Source of the DNA: Galerina marginata
Lineage: Eukaryota > Basidiomycota > Agaricomycetes > Agaricales > Galerinaceae
Reading direction: 5' to 3'
DNA length: 64,000 nt
NCBI GenBank assembly: GCA_023014335.1
Contig: JAECYW010000039.1
Location: 124,001 to 188,000 of the forward strand
Shown here: piece by piece, positions 24,366 to 35,900 of the stretch
How the letters are laid out: the number at the start of each line of letters is the position of its first letter
Numbering within the stretch: position 1 is the stretch's first letter
Position numbers and translations under genes: made by a program
The notes under the pieces: generated by a model
The model's database searches: none
Seen by the model: the letters and a program-made list of their open reading frames with translations, nothing else
Told to the model about the DNA's origin: nothing

Positions 24366-26051
24366 ATGGAGTTTGACGAGCTCGAGGGCAACTTGTTTGG
24401 ACCTAATTTTCCGGACACAAAAGCTCTCAGTTGCGACATTGCAACCCTTGGAGCTCCTATTTCATTGGCATTAGACAGCTCCGGCCAATATCTCGCTGTT
24501 GGCTACCGAGGTGGATTTGTTGAAGTACGTTATAGGATTATGCCAGTCCTCAGTGTCCATAAGCTCACTTAAGACCTAGATTCGGACCACTACAGATTAC
24601 AACACCTCCATCAGAACGTTTAGGACTGGCGCACCGGTGAAGCGAATACTGGCGCTGACAAGGAAAGTTCCGTCTTCGCTTCCAACGTTTGCGCTCGGGT
24701 CTGCGAATGGGTTGCTTCATACCGTCCAGTTGGGGGCCACGAAGGTGAGGCTAACTAGCTTAGACTTCAATGCAGGCGGTATTGACCCTTCCTTCAGTCG
24801 GAGGACATCATCTGGACAGATACAGTCAGCGGACCAATTAATGCTATTGCGTATGACCAGGCGACAGCGCAACTAGCTGTCGCATTTAACGACTCTGTTT
24901 CGGTATTAGAGATGCCCAGAAGAGGTTCGAGAAAATCCTTTCACGGCTTGAAGTGTTAAAGACGATCTTTGCAAACATCCGCAGACCTGAACCTCCCCCC
25001 CCATGCAGCGGTACCTGTGAGCAGGTTCTTAAACCCTGAAGGAGAGTACTTGACCGTACACGAGCTACCCTTCAATCTCCATTACTTTAACGGCGTGCTT
25101 TTGGTGGTCTACGTCACCCAAGCGTTGTTAGTGGGAATAAAACCCATCTTTGGTGCAGCTGATTGACTCGTGTATGTTGTGGATTCAGGGCCTTCTCTAC
25201 CAAGCAGCCTTTCCAGTACTTATGGAGGATTAAAATGCGGTACAACCCAATGTAGGTGCCATTCCTCCGTCGTAAGCAAAATTGGCGATGAATATAGGAT
25301 GCCACAGCGGCGGATCGGCACTGTCCTCGGACGGACTCAGCTTCTATGGTCTTAACATGGTCGATGGTATTGACGAATATTCCACGGTAACACGAAGAGG
25401 AGTAACACAATTCCGCTATCTTGCTGCATTTCCGAAGAACTTTCCAAACCGAGTCTACAACCTCATTTCACCCAGTTCGAATGGCAATCTCATGATGACC
25501 GGCCAGAACCAGTCCGTTATTTGTGTCCTCCACGGAGTGAGGAGCGAACTGCACAATATTCGCAAAGTCAATCTTAACCCAGACGACCGTAGTGAGCCTT
25601 GTCTCTCGTTCTACAACAGGGTATGATTACTCATTAGTTTCAAAGTTACGCGTTCGCTAGCGAGTCATGACTCATCTATCACAATTTGTTGCTAAATAAC
25701 TTTCAGGTGCACGGTATCGTAAACGGTAGACCAACTGTCTTTGCGATTAATGGAGAGGGAGAAGAATCAACGGTGTACATTGTGCAGTGGCGCAAAGCTT
25801 CTACCGCCCAGTCAGTAACCCATGGCCAGGTCACTTTTGCAGAGGTGTGCATTTCGCTAGCTACCTACATAACGACATTGGTATTAATAGTGATAATCCA
25901 GGTTGCCCTCGCCCTTCTGCTGTTTTGTTCAGTAGGCAATGCGTTGATCCTCTTTTATTTTGGCATGCGACTGGAGAATAGAGTGTGTGAAGTGCAGAAA
26001 TTCAAGGAAGCAGTAGATCTAGCTATAGCGCTAGCGCCTTCTTCGAACTAA
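24366..26051 (+). CDS. WD40-like protein with C-terminal membrane helix
   Basis: Exon 1 (24366-24524) starts MEFDELEGNLFG and has a beta-propeller-like blade, SLALDSSGQYLAVGYRGGFV, ending at a GTACGT donor. Further coding pieces read FALGSANGLLHTVQLG, then (after an intron ending CCTTCAG near 24797) WTDTVSGPINAIAYDQATAQ, LAVAFNDSVSVLEM, and near 24990 DLNLPPHAAVPVSRFLNPEG. A long open exon near 25282-25620 reads YLAAFPKNFPNRVYN, LISPSSNGNLMMTGQ. An 86-nt intron (25621-25706) leads in phase 0 to the final exon (25707-26051), with a clear membrane segment (LVLIVIIQVALALLLFC) and a short tail. The WD40 call rests on the repeated LAV-type strands and the propeller-like length. Borders between 24600 and 25280 are uncertain and small lesions there are possible. 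Role unknown. Confidence 0.5.
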
Positions 26052-26623
26052 TTGCAATTAGTAGTATTGGAATGAAGGATTTCAACGAGTCGCATTCGAA
26101 GGCAAGGAAATCCCGACGTCTTTGAATTGTTGGGCATCAGATATTGTTCGGGTAACGCCTAAAACTGCAGATCTGTCGCCTGCAGGAATGTAACTATACA
26201 TATGCTTGGCCACGCGCTAGATTGACTAGAGCATTATATATACAGAATAGATCTAGATCTAGCTATAGACAATCCATGGCCAGTAGTCTATGTTGAATGG
26301 TAACATTTTGGTCCGGACATCCTGGTTAAATTGAAAGGAGGAGATTTAAAACTAATCGTGGAACGGAAGGTAGACCTAGAGGTGAGTGGTGAACCCAATG
26401 AACCCAATCATGAGGAATGTAGCTATGATCATGATCATGAACGATTTTCTTATGGAAATGACAGTCGGAAATGGATCCATTGATCTGAAAAGGGAGAAAG
26501 ACAATATTTTGATAATTTGACGAGTGAAGTTTACAAAGAACGGCAATGACAACAAGAATCGAAAGCTGTTATGAGCACATTGTATAGATACGAGGGCAAG
26601 CAAAGGAGGACAAGACTTCCCAA
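26052..26623. other. Spacer between convergent genes, palindrome-rich
   Basis: No gene recognised. Contains a perfect 14-bp palindrome TAGATCTAGATCTA at 26248-26261 and GATCATGATCATGA near 26427, words repeated elsewhere in the window. Confidence 0.5.
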
Positions 26624-27995
26624 CTAGCCATAACCGCGGTATTTTGATGCCTCTTCCTCCACATAAACCTTGAGGTCCTTTAATTGCGTCATCGTTTCCT
26701 CTTGCGATTTCCGTGACATGCGAATTAGAACAGTATTAATTTTCTCGAGGACCCAGAGCGCCTCTAACAGTTCCTTTTGCGCTAGCGCCAGAGGCAAATA
26801 AATATCAAAATTTATATGTATATATAGCTGGTGAAACTCCTTACGCGTATCTATGGCCAACCCGGATATAGTGGAGTTTTTTTCTGCTTCCCAAACGGTC
26901 CTCTCGGGGGAAGATGCCTCGCCTGGTCGGGGATGGTGAGTTAAAAGGCCTGACAGACACTTTAGACGACAGCAGAAACCTACATAGAATTTCTGTGTTA
27001 ACGGCGTTGCCTGTCGATATTCGCGTGGTTCCGACGCCCTTAGTCGATGTTGCATGAGATCCATTACGTTGTTTCATGGTCTCGAGTTCAGCCTGGAGAT
27101 TGGCAATGGCGGCATTAACGGTCGACTTGTCCTCAATGGCCACCTCCAGTTTGGAAATGACTTCGTCATATTTCGTTTCCATCGCAGAGAGCTGCCGGGC
27201 GAGTGTTTCGGAGTGGCTCTTGAGAACACGAACCTCTATGTGCGATGGCGGGGCAACTAGGGGTGCAAGCGAACGAGTTGGCAGACACTTCGACGCTTCC
27301 GCTTCACCCCGGAAAGTAGAGGAATCACCGTTCAAATCCAATGGGGCAATTGAACTATTTTCTATCGCTGTAACTCTTCTCCTTTTCGAGGATCGAACTC
27401 CGTTCGTAGAGCATTCGTCGGCAAGGGAGCTATGCCCAGGGAAGTTCTGCGGCATGCTGAATCCTATAACCCCACCACCACCGTTAATTGGTCTTTTCGG
27501 AACCCGGGATTGGCTACCTTCCTCCATCTCCCTGTCTTCTTCAACGTTCGTAGTTTTCTTTTTCCCCATCGAACCATTCGAACGAAGGCCATGTCCTTTT
27601 TTGGTGTACAATTCCTCAGCTTTTTCTTTCGAGCATCCGAATTCATGCATCGTGAATTCGACTACAAAAATTTCCTTCCAGGAGCAGGTTCTTTGCCTTT
27701 TGGCACATGGCTTGCAACGGTATGGCAAGTCATCCTGCTCGCAGCTGCTTGCATTCGGACCACATAAGCGGCAAGGCTGCAGAATAGTGAGCCAGGTACA
27801 AGATATCAAGTGCGTAACTTACGCCGAGAGATCGTGTGGAGAATTGTACATATTCCGGTGAGTTACTGGCGAGAATGCGCTTGACGAACAACCTGTAGGT
27901 ACTTCGAAGCCGATTAGAATACTCATGACCGAACCATTGACGTATAATGCCCACCTTAATGATACGGAATCTGAGGCGAGAGACTTTGTCGTCAT
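26624..27995 (-). CDS. Zn2Cys6-type zinc cluster protein, five exons, 382 aa
   Basis: Exons 27995-27955, 27901-27823, 27776-26984, 26922-26845 and 26781-26624; four introns of 46-63 nt, all GT-AG and phase-consistent, total 1149 nt. Residues 42-71 fit C-X2-C-X6-C-X8-C-X2-C-X6-C exactly (Cys 42, 45, 52, 61, 64, 71), the Gal4-type binuclear zinc cluster, followed by WKEIFVVEFTMHEFG and AEELYTKKG, shared with the paralogue at 60140. The middle is basic and Ser/Pro-rich with SSKRRR. A coiled coil (about LKSHSETLARQLSAMETKYD onward) and a helical C-terminus (VLEKINTVLIRMSRKSQEE) follow. Likely a nuclear DNA-binding regulator. Transcribed divergently from the coiled-coil gene at 28202 across 206 bp. 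Confidence 0.85.
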
Positions 27996-28201
27996 CTCCG
28001 AGGAATTCTGGACGCGGTTACCAAAGCGTGGAGTGTTGTGTTGAAACTAGTTCATAAAATATACGACGGCGTCGTGTTTGGAGTGATTAGCTATAGGAAT
28101 TCGAACAAGTACGAAACCATCACGTGATAACTTATCTAATCATTCCCACCTTAGATGATCAATGATCGTCTCCAGATCTGTTGGCGTTCAACGACGAGAA
28201 G
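27996..28201. promoter_or_regulatory. Shared bidirectional promoter region, with ATCACGTGAT palindrome
   Basis: The only sequence between the start codons of the divergent Zn2Cys6 and coiled-coil genes. It holds a 10-bp palindrome ATCACGTGAT (28119-28128, E-box core CACGTG). The equivalent intergenic region at 59968-60139 holds GTCACATGAC. The regulatory role is inferred from position and from this near-match. Confidence 0.5.
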
Positions 28202-29806
28202 ATGTCTGAGTCTTTACAAGATATGCTCGCTAAAGTTCCGGATAGAATTTGGGCCCAGATTCCTAAAAACATTCCCCGTGGAAGCGACTTCTACAACAAC
28301 TGGGGTCTCACCTTACTGGACGAAGAGACGAAGTTCGACGACAATCTTACTCGACTAGAGGAGGAGGCCAAGCAAGCCAGAGAAGCTGCTGCGAAACAGA
28401 GGGAAAAGGAGGACGAGAAAGAACTTCGGAGGCTACGAAGGAACGCTGCCAATCGCGATCGCTGCGTCACTGGCAAAAGTAAGCTTCCGGTCGATGGACT
28501 TATAGTCAATGACACCGTGACTACTCCGCGTACCTTTCATCCAAAGCCGCCCGGTAATTATGAATGAATTTACTTTAATCGTAATTTGTACCTTATTTCT
28601 CATTGTTTCATCTCAGAGGTCACCCATACCAGATATGGGATGCCTACAGTGTCGAACGACGTAACGATCCCGAAGCGCATTTCCGGTCCGCACGAAAGAA
28701 AAGGCGAGTTCGGGGTGATTTGCAAGCTATTTTGTCATTAATTTCTAGCTAGAACCCATATCTAATCCTGGAGCTACCGTCCAAGCTCGCATGATAGATA
28801 ATCTGGCCGCCGACATCACCTTCACCCATACCAGCTATGGGATGCCTAGAGTGTCGAACGACGTAACGATCCCGGAGCGCATTTCCGGTCCGCACGAAAG
28901 AAAAGGCGAGTTCGGGGTGATCTGCAAACTATTTTGTCATTAACTTCTAGCTAGAACCCACATCTAATCCTGGCTCCGGAGCTACCGTCCAAGCTCGCAT
29001 GATAGATAATCTGGCCTCGGACATCACCTGTGGACGCACTGACGCCGCCAACGCGCGCCTAGAAGAATTACACGACTTGCTGCAGCTTCGCTCACAACAA
29101 GTCGAGACTTTAAAGAGTGAGAAATTATTTCTAAAAGGTTTAGTGAACACCGCTCGTTCCCAGGTTACAGAACTGGCCGATGAGGTTGACAAGATGACCT
29201 TCAAGTGGGAGACAGCAAGTTCGGCGCTAGATATTTCATCCAAAAGCCTTGACGCTGTCCAACACGAACTTTTAACTGCTGCAAAAAAACGTGAGAGGGA
29301 CGAGAAAACCATAGATGTACTGCAGCAGGAGATCATTAAATTACGTGAGGTATGTTTTCATCAAAGCCTACTTAAGAACCGATAACCCAATGGCCATGGT
29401 TTCCTAATAGGAAAGCGAAGTGACAATAAAGACTCAAAAAATTCAAATTGAAGCATTGCTGGAACGCCATCGTGGCTCACCTCTCAGCGATCATAACCAT
29501 GAACTTACTGAGCGAGATGGTGGTTATAAGCTCTTATTTTCATCATTCCAATGCATGAATGTTGATATCGATTTCATTTTAGGTTTACACGCAGAGCGTC
29601 CCTCACAAACTGAAGCAATTTCAATCAGTAACAGTTTAGTTGAAACTCTGGATGCCAACATCGGTCTATGGTTCTACAGCATAAAAGAGGCTCTCGGGGA
29701 AATTGAGGCAGGAAACATAGATAAGTCAATGGCGGTCCTCGTGCAAGTCTTCGATGATATGAAAAAAAGGAGGCAGAGTCTAGAAGAGATAGTGGATGCT
29801 TTGTAG
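28202..29806 (+). CDS. Coiled-coil partner protein with PDxIW / GSDxYxxWG N-terminus
   Basis: Start ATG 28202 (MSESLQDMLAKVPDRIWAQI) aligns residue for residue with the paralogue start at 59967. The conserved N-terminal block is VPDRIW, then PRGSDFYNNWG and LLDEETKFDD, followed by a charged helix (EEEAKQAREAAAKQREKEDE). Exon 1 ends 28478 (phase 1). The final exons are 28951 or 28955 to 29349, 29411-29519 and 29583-29806, with phases matching the paralogue. They encode a long coiled coil (LHDLLQLRSQQVETLKSEK ...) and a helical C-terminus ending RRQSLEEIVDAL. Between 28617 and 28950 a 202-bp tandem duplication repeats the exon encoding PGATVQARMIDNLA, so two to three small exons there have ambiguous borders. 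Function unknown; divergent pairing suggests co-expression with the Zn2Cys6 protein. Confidence 0.75.
28620..29029 (+). repeat. Recent 202-bp tandem duplication spanning intron and exon
   Basis: Unit 1 starts at 28620 and unit 2 at 28822, both with TCACCCATACCAG(A/C)TATGGG. They are nearly identical through GTCGAACGACGTAACGATCC, GGTCCGCACGAAAGAAAAGG and GCTCGCATGATAGATAATCT. Unit 2 has a 6-bp insertion (CTCCGG type). It duplicates the sequence coding LEPISNPGATVQARMIDNL. Confidence 0.95.
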
Positions 29807-30250
29807 TTTTCTCTTGCGTCGTGCAATTACATCTCTAGGTTGTTGACACTCAAAAAACGGGAGTATCGATAGCTGATGACAAACGTACCTTTCGCACCAT
29901 ATCAGTCAAACTTTCAAAACCTACATGTCCGCGCATACATATTTTGCATGCAGATATCATTAGGTAGGCCTTCATTCCCAGTGAAAGTCGGTCACGCGCT
30001 GGTCTGGGATTATCTGAGCTCAGCCGAGCGTGCAGATAACCTCCGAAAATTTCCCTGTGCAGATTTTTTTCGGAGCATATCTGCGTGATTTTTGCAGAAT
30101 ATCTTGAGCTCATCTGCTTGTATCGGTGAATATCGGTGAATAAATGAGGTAAGATGGGTATATTGCACGGTTTACTACTACATTGATCCTGTAAATAATC
30201 CCCTTTGCGAACCCGTTTCTCCGTACAATATCAGCAAATCGGATAGAAAG
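29807..30250. other. Intergenic, nothing supported
   Basis: No gene recognised. Contains the imperfect direct repeat TATCGGTGAATATCGGTGAATA near 30121. Confidence 0.4.
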
Positions 30251-30529
30251 CTATAGGGCAACGGCGCCGCGGCAACGCAGATCCTTGCAATCGGCGAGGT
30301 GAGACTCTGCAGTTTCAGAATTAGAGTTGAAAACATAAAGAGAGGAATTCTTGGACTTACGAAGCATTGGACACCCGACTACGGCGAACGAAGCGCATAT
30401 AGTCGGCATTTTGACATTGAAACGCTCTGTAAATATGATTAGCACCTGTGGAGAGGACGCTGGATGCCCCTTACGTTTATGCTGATTTCCAACAACTAGA
30501 GGTACGAGAACCAAGAAACGAGTTAGCAT
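30232..30529 (-). CDS. Possible short secreted cysteine-containing protein
   Basis: Minus-strand start MLTRFLVLVPLVVGNQHK looks like a weak signal peptide. GTAAGG (about 30476) to TTTACAG (about 30428) could be an intron, giving FNVKMPTICASFAVVGCPML. A GTAAGTCC donor near 30359 and an AG near 30298 would add RSALPRRRCPI with a stop near 30235. The result is a peptide of about 60 residues with four Cys. Splice signals are reasonable, but there is no paralogue and no family match, so this is tentative. Confidence 0.25.
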
Positions 30530-30531
30530 AG

Positions 30532-32499
30532 AATGAATATAACAGGCTTATAAGTACAGTCACCTGTTTCCCTTAACCACCGTCCCTCAATCTAATCCTT
30601 CGATCCTAGACATCTAGATAAGGTTAATCTTGCGAGTGGGCGAGAGGAAGGGGAAGAATGACTTAAGTATCCTTTGACGGGGTGTTTGGAGTCAGGACTG
30701 CATGCATCGTCTTCAGGAAATGCATGAAAGCAAGATGGATGCGGGTGGCGGCGGCGGCGGCGAGCGCTGATTCGGACAAGAGGGGAGATGGTCAGAGGAG
30801 GTGGTGGGGGGAAGAAAGAAAGAAAGGGATGGTGAACCTAGAGTTCGTCGCTTTATATAAGATGACAGGCGAGAGTCGACCGACCCTAAGATCAGCGAAC
30901 TCGAGAAGCCAGAAATGGTTTTGATGACATCTTTGAAGCGAATTTCAAACTCAGATGGTTGTCCAGCTCTGGGTCGGGCTGCAAAAGCACAGAATCGCAC
31001 AGAGTCGCAGTCACGCACAGATGAGCGCATAAATTGTCCCGTCGTGCAGACTTGCTCAGACAAGCCCATGACCGACTTCCACTGGGCTTCATTACCCAGT
31101 GATCAATTTCCTCATTCTCTTCGGCGTGATTGGCGCAAATTCTAATTTGAGCTGGCGACTCGCTGCTAGTGAGGAAACAACTGCCGCAGACATCTAGCGC
31201 ATAGCTTCCTTGTAAAACGTACCTCCTGGAAGATCTAGAAGTGAGGAAACTGATCGAGACCGTCCATCGCCTGCACATGCCTCTTGACGTCAGGTTCTTA
31301 TTGGAAAAAAATAGAATAAATCTTCGCTAGCTACTTATATATAAAAAACCCAGGTCGTACATCGCGATCGCCAGCAGTAGTAAGTATCATCAAAGGAAGT
31401 CAAGAAAAGGCCATGGAGAATGAGGGTAAGATCAGGAGGGAAGCAGGTTTGGAAAGTAAAGTGACTGCAGTATGGTTAACAATAGATGCGCTGGATCTGA
31501 TCGCGCTAGATTATATAATTATAAGATGAGGAAGGTGGTGGTAATTATAAAGTGATTGCAGTACGACCAATATAAAATGCGCCGAATAGAATCGCGCTAA
31601 TTCAGATGTACAGTTCTGTACCCAGAAGTGGACCGATCCTGGCTTCTAGTCCAAATTTTAAGTCCTGTCGGGTTATATAAATTATTTCGTAATCTAGATC
31701 TACAGTACATAAAGCAGTCTACTTTTGTATGCAGTCCCCATCCGTCTGCCCTCCCGTCACAGAGGCCATGGCCAACCGGACAATCCTTGCTTTCCGTATC
31801 CCCACCTGTTCTCGAGATGATCAAGCGCGTGCAGATTTGATCTCAACACAAAGTGCAAATATGAATAAGTCATCTAGATCTATTCTGAGTCAAGGTCTAA
31901 TAGAAGCGGAGACTAATGTCGTCTCTCCTTAAGCGGTGTTATAATTAGTGCTAGCAACTCTATGGCTCGCTTTTGGCTCCCATGGACCGATGCTACCTTC
32001 TTTTCCCCCTTTGTCTATAATCGGAACGAGCCGAACCCCCAATATTATAATCAATCCATTCCCTCACAATCACCGCTTACTCCGCGATCGCTACATGTAG
32101 GCATATACATGTACCTATAGAGCACAGTCACACCGCCAGGTGACGACGGAGGGTCTTGCCATATAATTACGTGGCAGCAAATTTTAACTCATACTAACCC
32201 TGAATTGTACAATGGGGATACACTCTGATCGTAGGGCATAGAATGCGATATCGATCGGCAGATGTTCGTATGGTCAGACTCTTTTCGCATGATCATGAGT
32301 GTTCACAGCCAGGATCTTAGGATAAATTATTGGACCTTTATAAAATCTCCTTCGTACGCGTATACATGTGAGGCAAAATTTATCGGACAGTCGTTACTTG
32401 CGGCCATCTCGTAGAAGTATAGAGGCAAACTAAGTAAGTGCCATTAATGGACAGGCAGCAATAAAATAAAAGGTTTCCATTTACTAGAGTTGCTCCAAA
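30532..32499. other. Intergenic with GC-rich low-complexity patch
   Basis: 30730-30830 contains GGCGGCGGCGGCGGCGAGCG and GAAAGAAAGAAAG simple repeats; open frames across it on both strands are compositional. 31300-32480 is AT-rich with CATGTA and GATCTAGATC words and no supported gene. Confidence 0.5.
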
Positions 32500-32823
32500 A
32501 TGCTCGAAATGCCGCCATACGCGAGAGCAGTAATTCAAGAACATCCTGGGCGGCCCCTTATCGTCTACACTTTGGCAGAGTCGTGCACGGATTTTCACCA
32601 GAAGTACATCGAAATCACCGGGGCAAAACCAGGCCATCTTCATTTTCACCTAAATATCAAAGAAGGACGATTGCAACTTTGGATCTTTGCAAAATATGGC
32701 TGGGATGAGATATATATTACCCGTTTTTGGCGAGGCTCGGACGATTTCACAGTACAGGATATAATTAAGAATGGTACATGGATAAAACTTGCGGAAAATT
32801 ACAGACGAGATCCAGAGGAGTAG
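32500..32823 (+). CDS. Small single-exon GHxHxH-family protein, 107 aa
   Basis: ATG 32500, MLEMPPYARAVIQEHPGRPL, then KPGHLHFHLNIKEGRLQLWI and FAKYGWDEIYITRF, then QDIIKNGTWIKLAENY. The core G-H-x-H-x-H, about eight residues, Q-x-W, about six residues, W-x-x-I is shared with three other proteins in the window (last exons near 23.7, 38.9 and 52.7 kb). This is the minimal form, with no repeats or membrane segment. The alternating His on one strand face could bind a metal; that is inference. Ends just upstream of the transposase gene on the same strand, with 133 bp between them, so it might be cargo or a neighbour. Family not recognised. Confidence 0.6.
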   Translation: MLEMPPYARAVIQEHPGRPLIVYTLAESCTDFHQKYIEITGAKPGHLHFHLNIKEGRLQLWIFAKYGWDEIYITRFWRGSDDFTVQDIIKNGTWIKLAENYRRDPEE

Positions 32824-32956
32824 CTATAGGGAGGGTGAATGCAGCCATTTTTATTCCGGGAATTCAAAGCCGGTCGCAAAGTTGTGATCATAGTTAGCTT
32901 CTTCCCAGCTTCACACAACTACTTAACAATTGCAAGCTTAACGCTGTAACCCTGAT

Positions 32957-35900
32957 ATGACATCCCAAAACACAAGAGTAAGCAGTGGTGATGGTATTGG
33001 CTCTGCTAGCTCTCGGCGACAAGTCTACCTTTGCACATGCCAATCTTACTGCGACGGAGGGCAATGGGTCCCGAGAGCAACAAGAAGTAATCACCGCAGA
33101 GATGAAGAAAGGTCTTATCGAAACGCTAGATTAACACATTCCAACCATACACATTCCAGCCATCTACCTCCAAGCCGTCCACATTCCAATCATTCACATT
33201 CCAACCATCCAGTGTCCACGGCGCTGCCGCCCACAATAGTCGGCCAGACGATTTCTTTATCTGCTGATCCTCATGCGGACCAAATTAAAATTAAATTTCG
33301 CCACCTCATGGACGAGATGGAATGGCTCAGAGACATTCCAATTGTGTCGCTTTCGGCTCCTCTGGATTTCCGTCATCAACCACTGGCCCATGGCGTCTAC
33401 AGGTGGCCATCGGATCAGAATATGGTTCGCCCAAATGAGGGTTTCTATGCCCTTCATGACCACCGGTTACCAAACAAGGCGTTCCTTTGGGCAGAGGAAC
33501 GATATTGTTCGATTTTACGATACCTCAAATTGAAGAAAGGATTTATGGGGGCTCAAGACTTGATAGATACGGCCATGGATGGACTTCTTCGACTCACCAA
33601 GTTAAAGGAGAGCTCATGGAATCAGCAGCGGATTGGTAGCAGAGGACGACCACTAGAGCAAACCCGAGTCCAGAATACCGGTACGTTGAATGGCTCATTG
33701 CAATTATTTTTTTTGATTTGCTCCAGAGCCGTATTTTCTGCGATCATACCCGGCCAATCCCACCGTCAGAGCAGCCTGCCTAATGTCAGTTGTACTGGAG
33801 AATCTATTTTTTGTACCCCGGCGAGCGCTTCGTACCCAACTCAGCGGAATCCGAGCTCTATTGCGGCAGAGTGGTGTATCTGAGGACGTTATTTCGTCGA
33901 TTCCGAAAGATCCGCGAACATGCTCGTCGTATTTTGATCTGGACCCCACCTCGCTTCATTTCATATCCTGTCCACGTTGCCACAAACTCTATCCTTATGA
34001 TCCTCTTGAACAAGCGCCTCCGCTTTTGACATGTGCCAATAGGCGAGCACCGGAGAGTCAACCCTGTGGGGAAGCGCTTTGGACCACCCGACAAGTCACG
34101 GGGGAAACAACAAGGCATTTTCCTCGTAAAAGGTATCAGCACCAAACTCTCAAATCGTGGCTTGGCCGTTTATTATGCCGTCCAGGCATGGAAACCCTTA
34201 TTGACGGACGACCGCATGTCTCCGGTGATGTTCCTCCAGATGTCATCGATGATATATGGCAATCCAGCATCATCATAAATTTGAAGGACCATGAGGGAAA
34301 TAAATTTTATCCAGGCCCAGAGGGCGAAGGAAGGCTTATTTTTGGTCTTTCCGTCGACGGTTTTAATCCATTCGGAAACAAGACCGCCAGACAAAGCGCC
34401 TCATCAACCGGGATCTGGTTGGTGTTATTGAACTTACCATGGCACTTGCGCTACCTTCCCGAAAATATTTATCTCGCAGGTGTTATTCCTGGAGTGAATA
34501 AACCCTCACTTGATGAAATCAACGACTACATTCAGCTTGTTGTCGATGAATTTCTCGAATTTTGGGACCCCGGAGTGTACTATTCGCGAACCTGCAAGTA
34601 CGAGTTGGGAAGGTTAATTCGCGCAATGCTCGTCCCAATTATCTGCGACATGCCGGCCGTGCGCCAGATCATAGGCTACGCCAGTGGATCTACGGCGCAC
34701 TACTTCTGCATGCACTGCGATCTCGATATTGACGATATTGAAATCCTTGACCGTCGGGAGTGGCCTCTCAAGGACCTTCATGACGTCCGTTCCTTCGCGG
34801 AGCTGTGGAAAAATGCCAAAAGTGTTCGTCATCGCGAATCAATTTTTAATGCCTTTGGTTGGAGATGGTCACCACTATTTGACCTAAAATACTTCGACCC
34901 ATTGTCGTATCCGGTCGTCGAATCGATGCACGCGCTCGATCTCAATGCTTTGCAAAATCATTGCAGGGATTTATTTCGTATCGACCTTTCCAAGCCCGGC
35001 GGAGGTGGAACCTCTACACACGTACTCAAAAAAGAGCCTTTGACAAAGGACAAGAAGAAGCTCCTGGATTGTTTGGACCTTGTTCGAAGCAATGACTATT
35101 CTCTGGTCTATGATCTCGTCGATCTCCATAGAAAGGTCCTGTACACATTCTGTGTTCTGTACGACATCAAACAAGATGGGCACAATCTCATCCTCGGTTC
35201 CAGATGGAGGCTCGCACAAAATATTACAACATGGGTATGTTCGCGTAAAAGTCTAACATTTGGTTAAATGCTTATATTTGGCGAAGCGCCATCGTTTAGG
35301 GGATCCCAGTTTATTGGACAACCTTCCTCCATATCCTATAGACGCGATTCAAGAAAGAGAAACAGGACTTATTGATATAGAAGAACGGCCCATCGAAGAT
35401 GAAGTGGAAGTTGAGGACGTCAGTGGGGATGAGTCTGACATAGATGAAGATCCTCAGGATGATCAGGATAGCTATAATGACGACGATGAACTCGACGAAG
35501 TTGTTCTTCCAGGACTCGCGGACCTCCCGCAAAACGCGCGATCTCTCGCCCTACGTGTGATGGAACACCTTATAGCGCCAGAAAACCAATTGGTGCGACG
35601 AGAACGCGCATTCAAGCGATCAACCGCTCGGATCTACCGCGTGATTTTCGAAGAGCTCGACATTCCGGTAGATGCTAAATTACAAAAATCGGCTTTGCAT
35701 CGCCTCCTCCTCACTTTGGTAGGCTCGCGCTCTGTTATAAAATACTGGCAGGTGATAAACTGAAAAACCAGATTGATCAGCATCCGGAACAGCGGATGAA
35801 AATTCAGAGACTAATTACCTCTGAGACGTCCGTTGAAGTCGATGCGGTGCTTGGAAAGGACGTAATGGAGCAGGTCTGGTCGGACATGACTCGAACACAG

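Noticed and set aside
27076..27861. 261-codon plus-strand open frame
   Set aside because: It is the antisense shadow of the Zn2Cys6 gene, whose splice phases and paralogue fix the minus strand as coding.
28951..29349. 34-nt ultra-short intron (GTGATT ... TTCTAG) inside the duplicated units
   Set aside because: Possible by phase, but an 88-nt intron from GTAACG also fits; too short an intron is less likely, so left undecided.
26624..29806. Mating-type HD1/HD2 locus, suggested by the divergent pair
   Set aside because: Neither protein shows a homeodomain WF.N.R helix; one has a Zn2Cys6 cluster and the other a coiled coil.
30682..31278. Open frames around GGC repeats
   Set aside because: Simple-sequence origin, no domain and no conserved splice partners.
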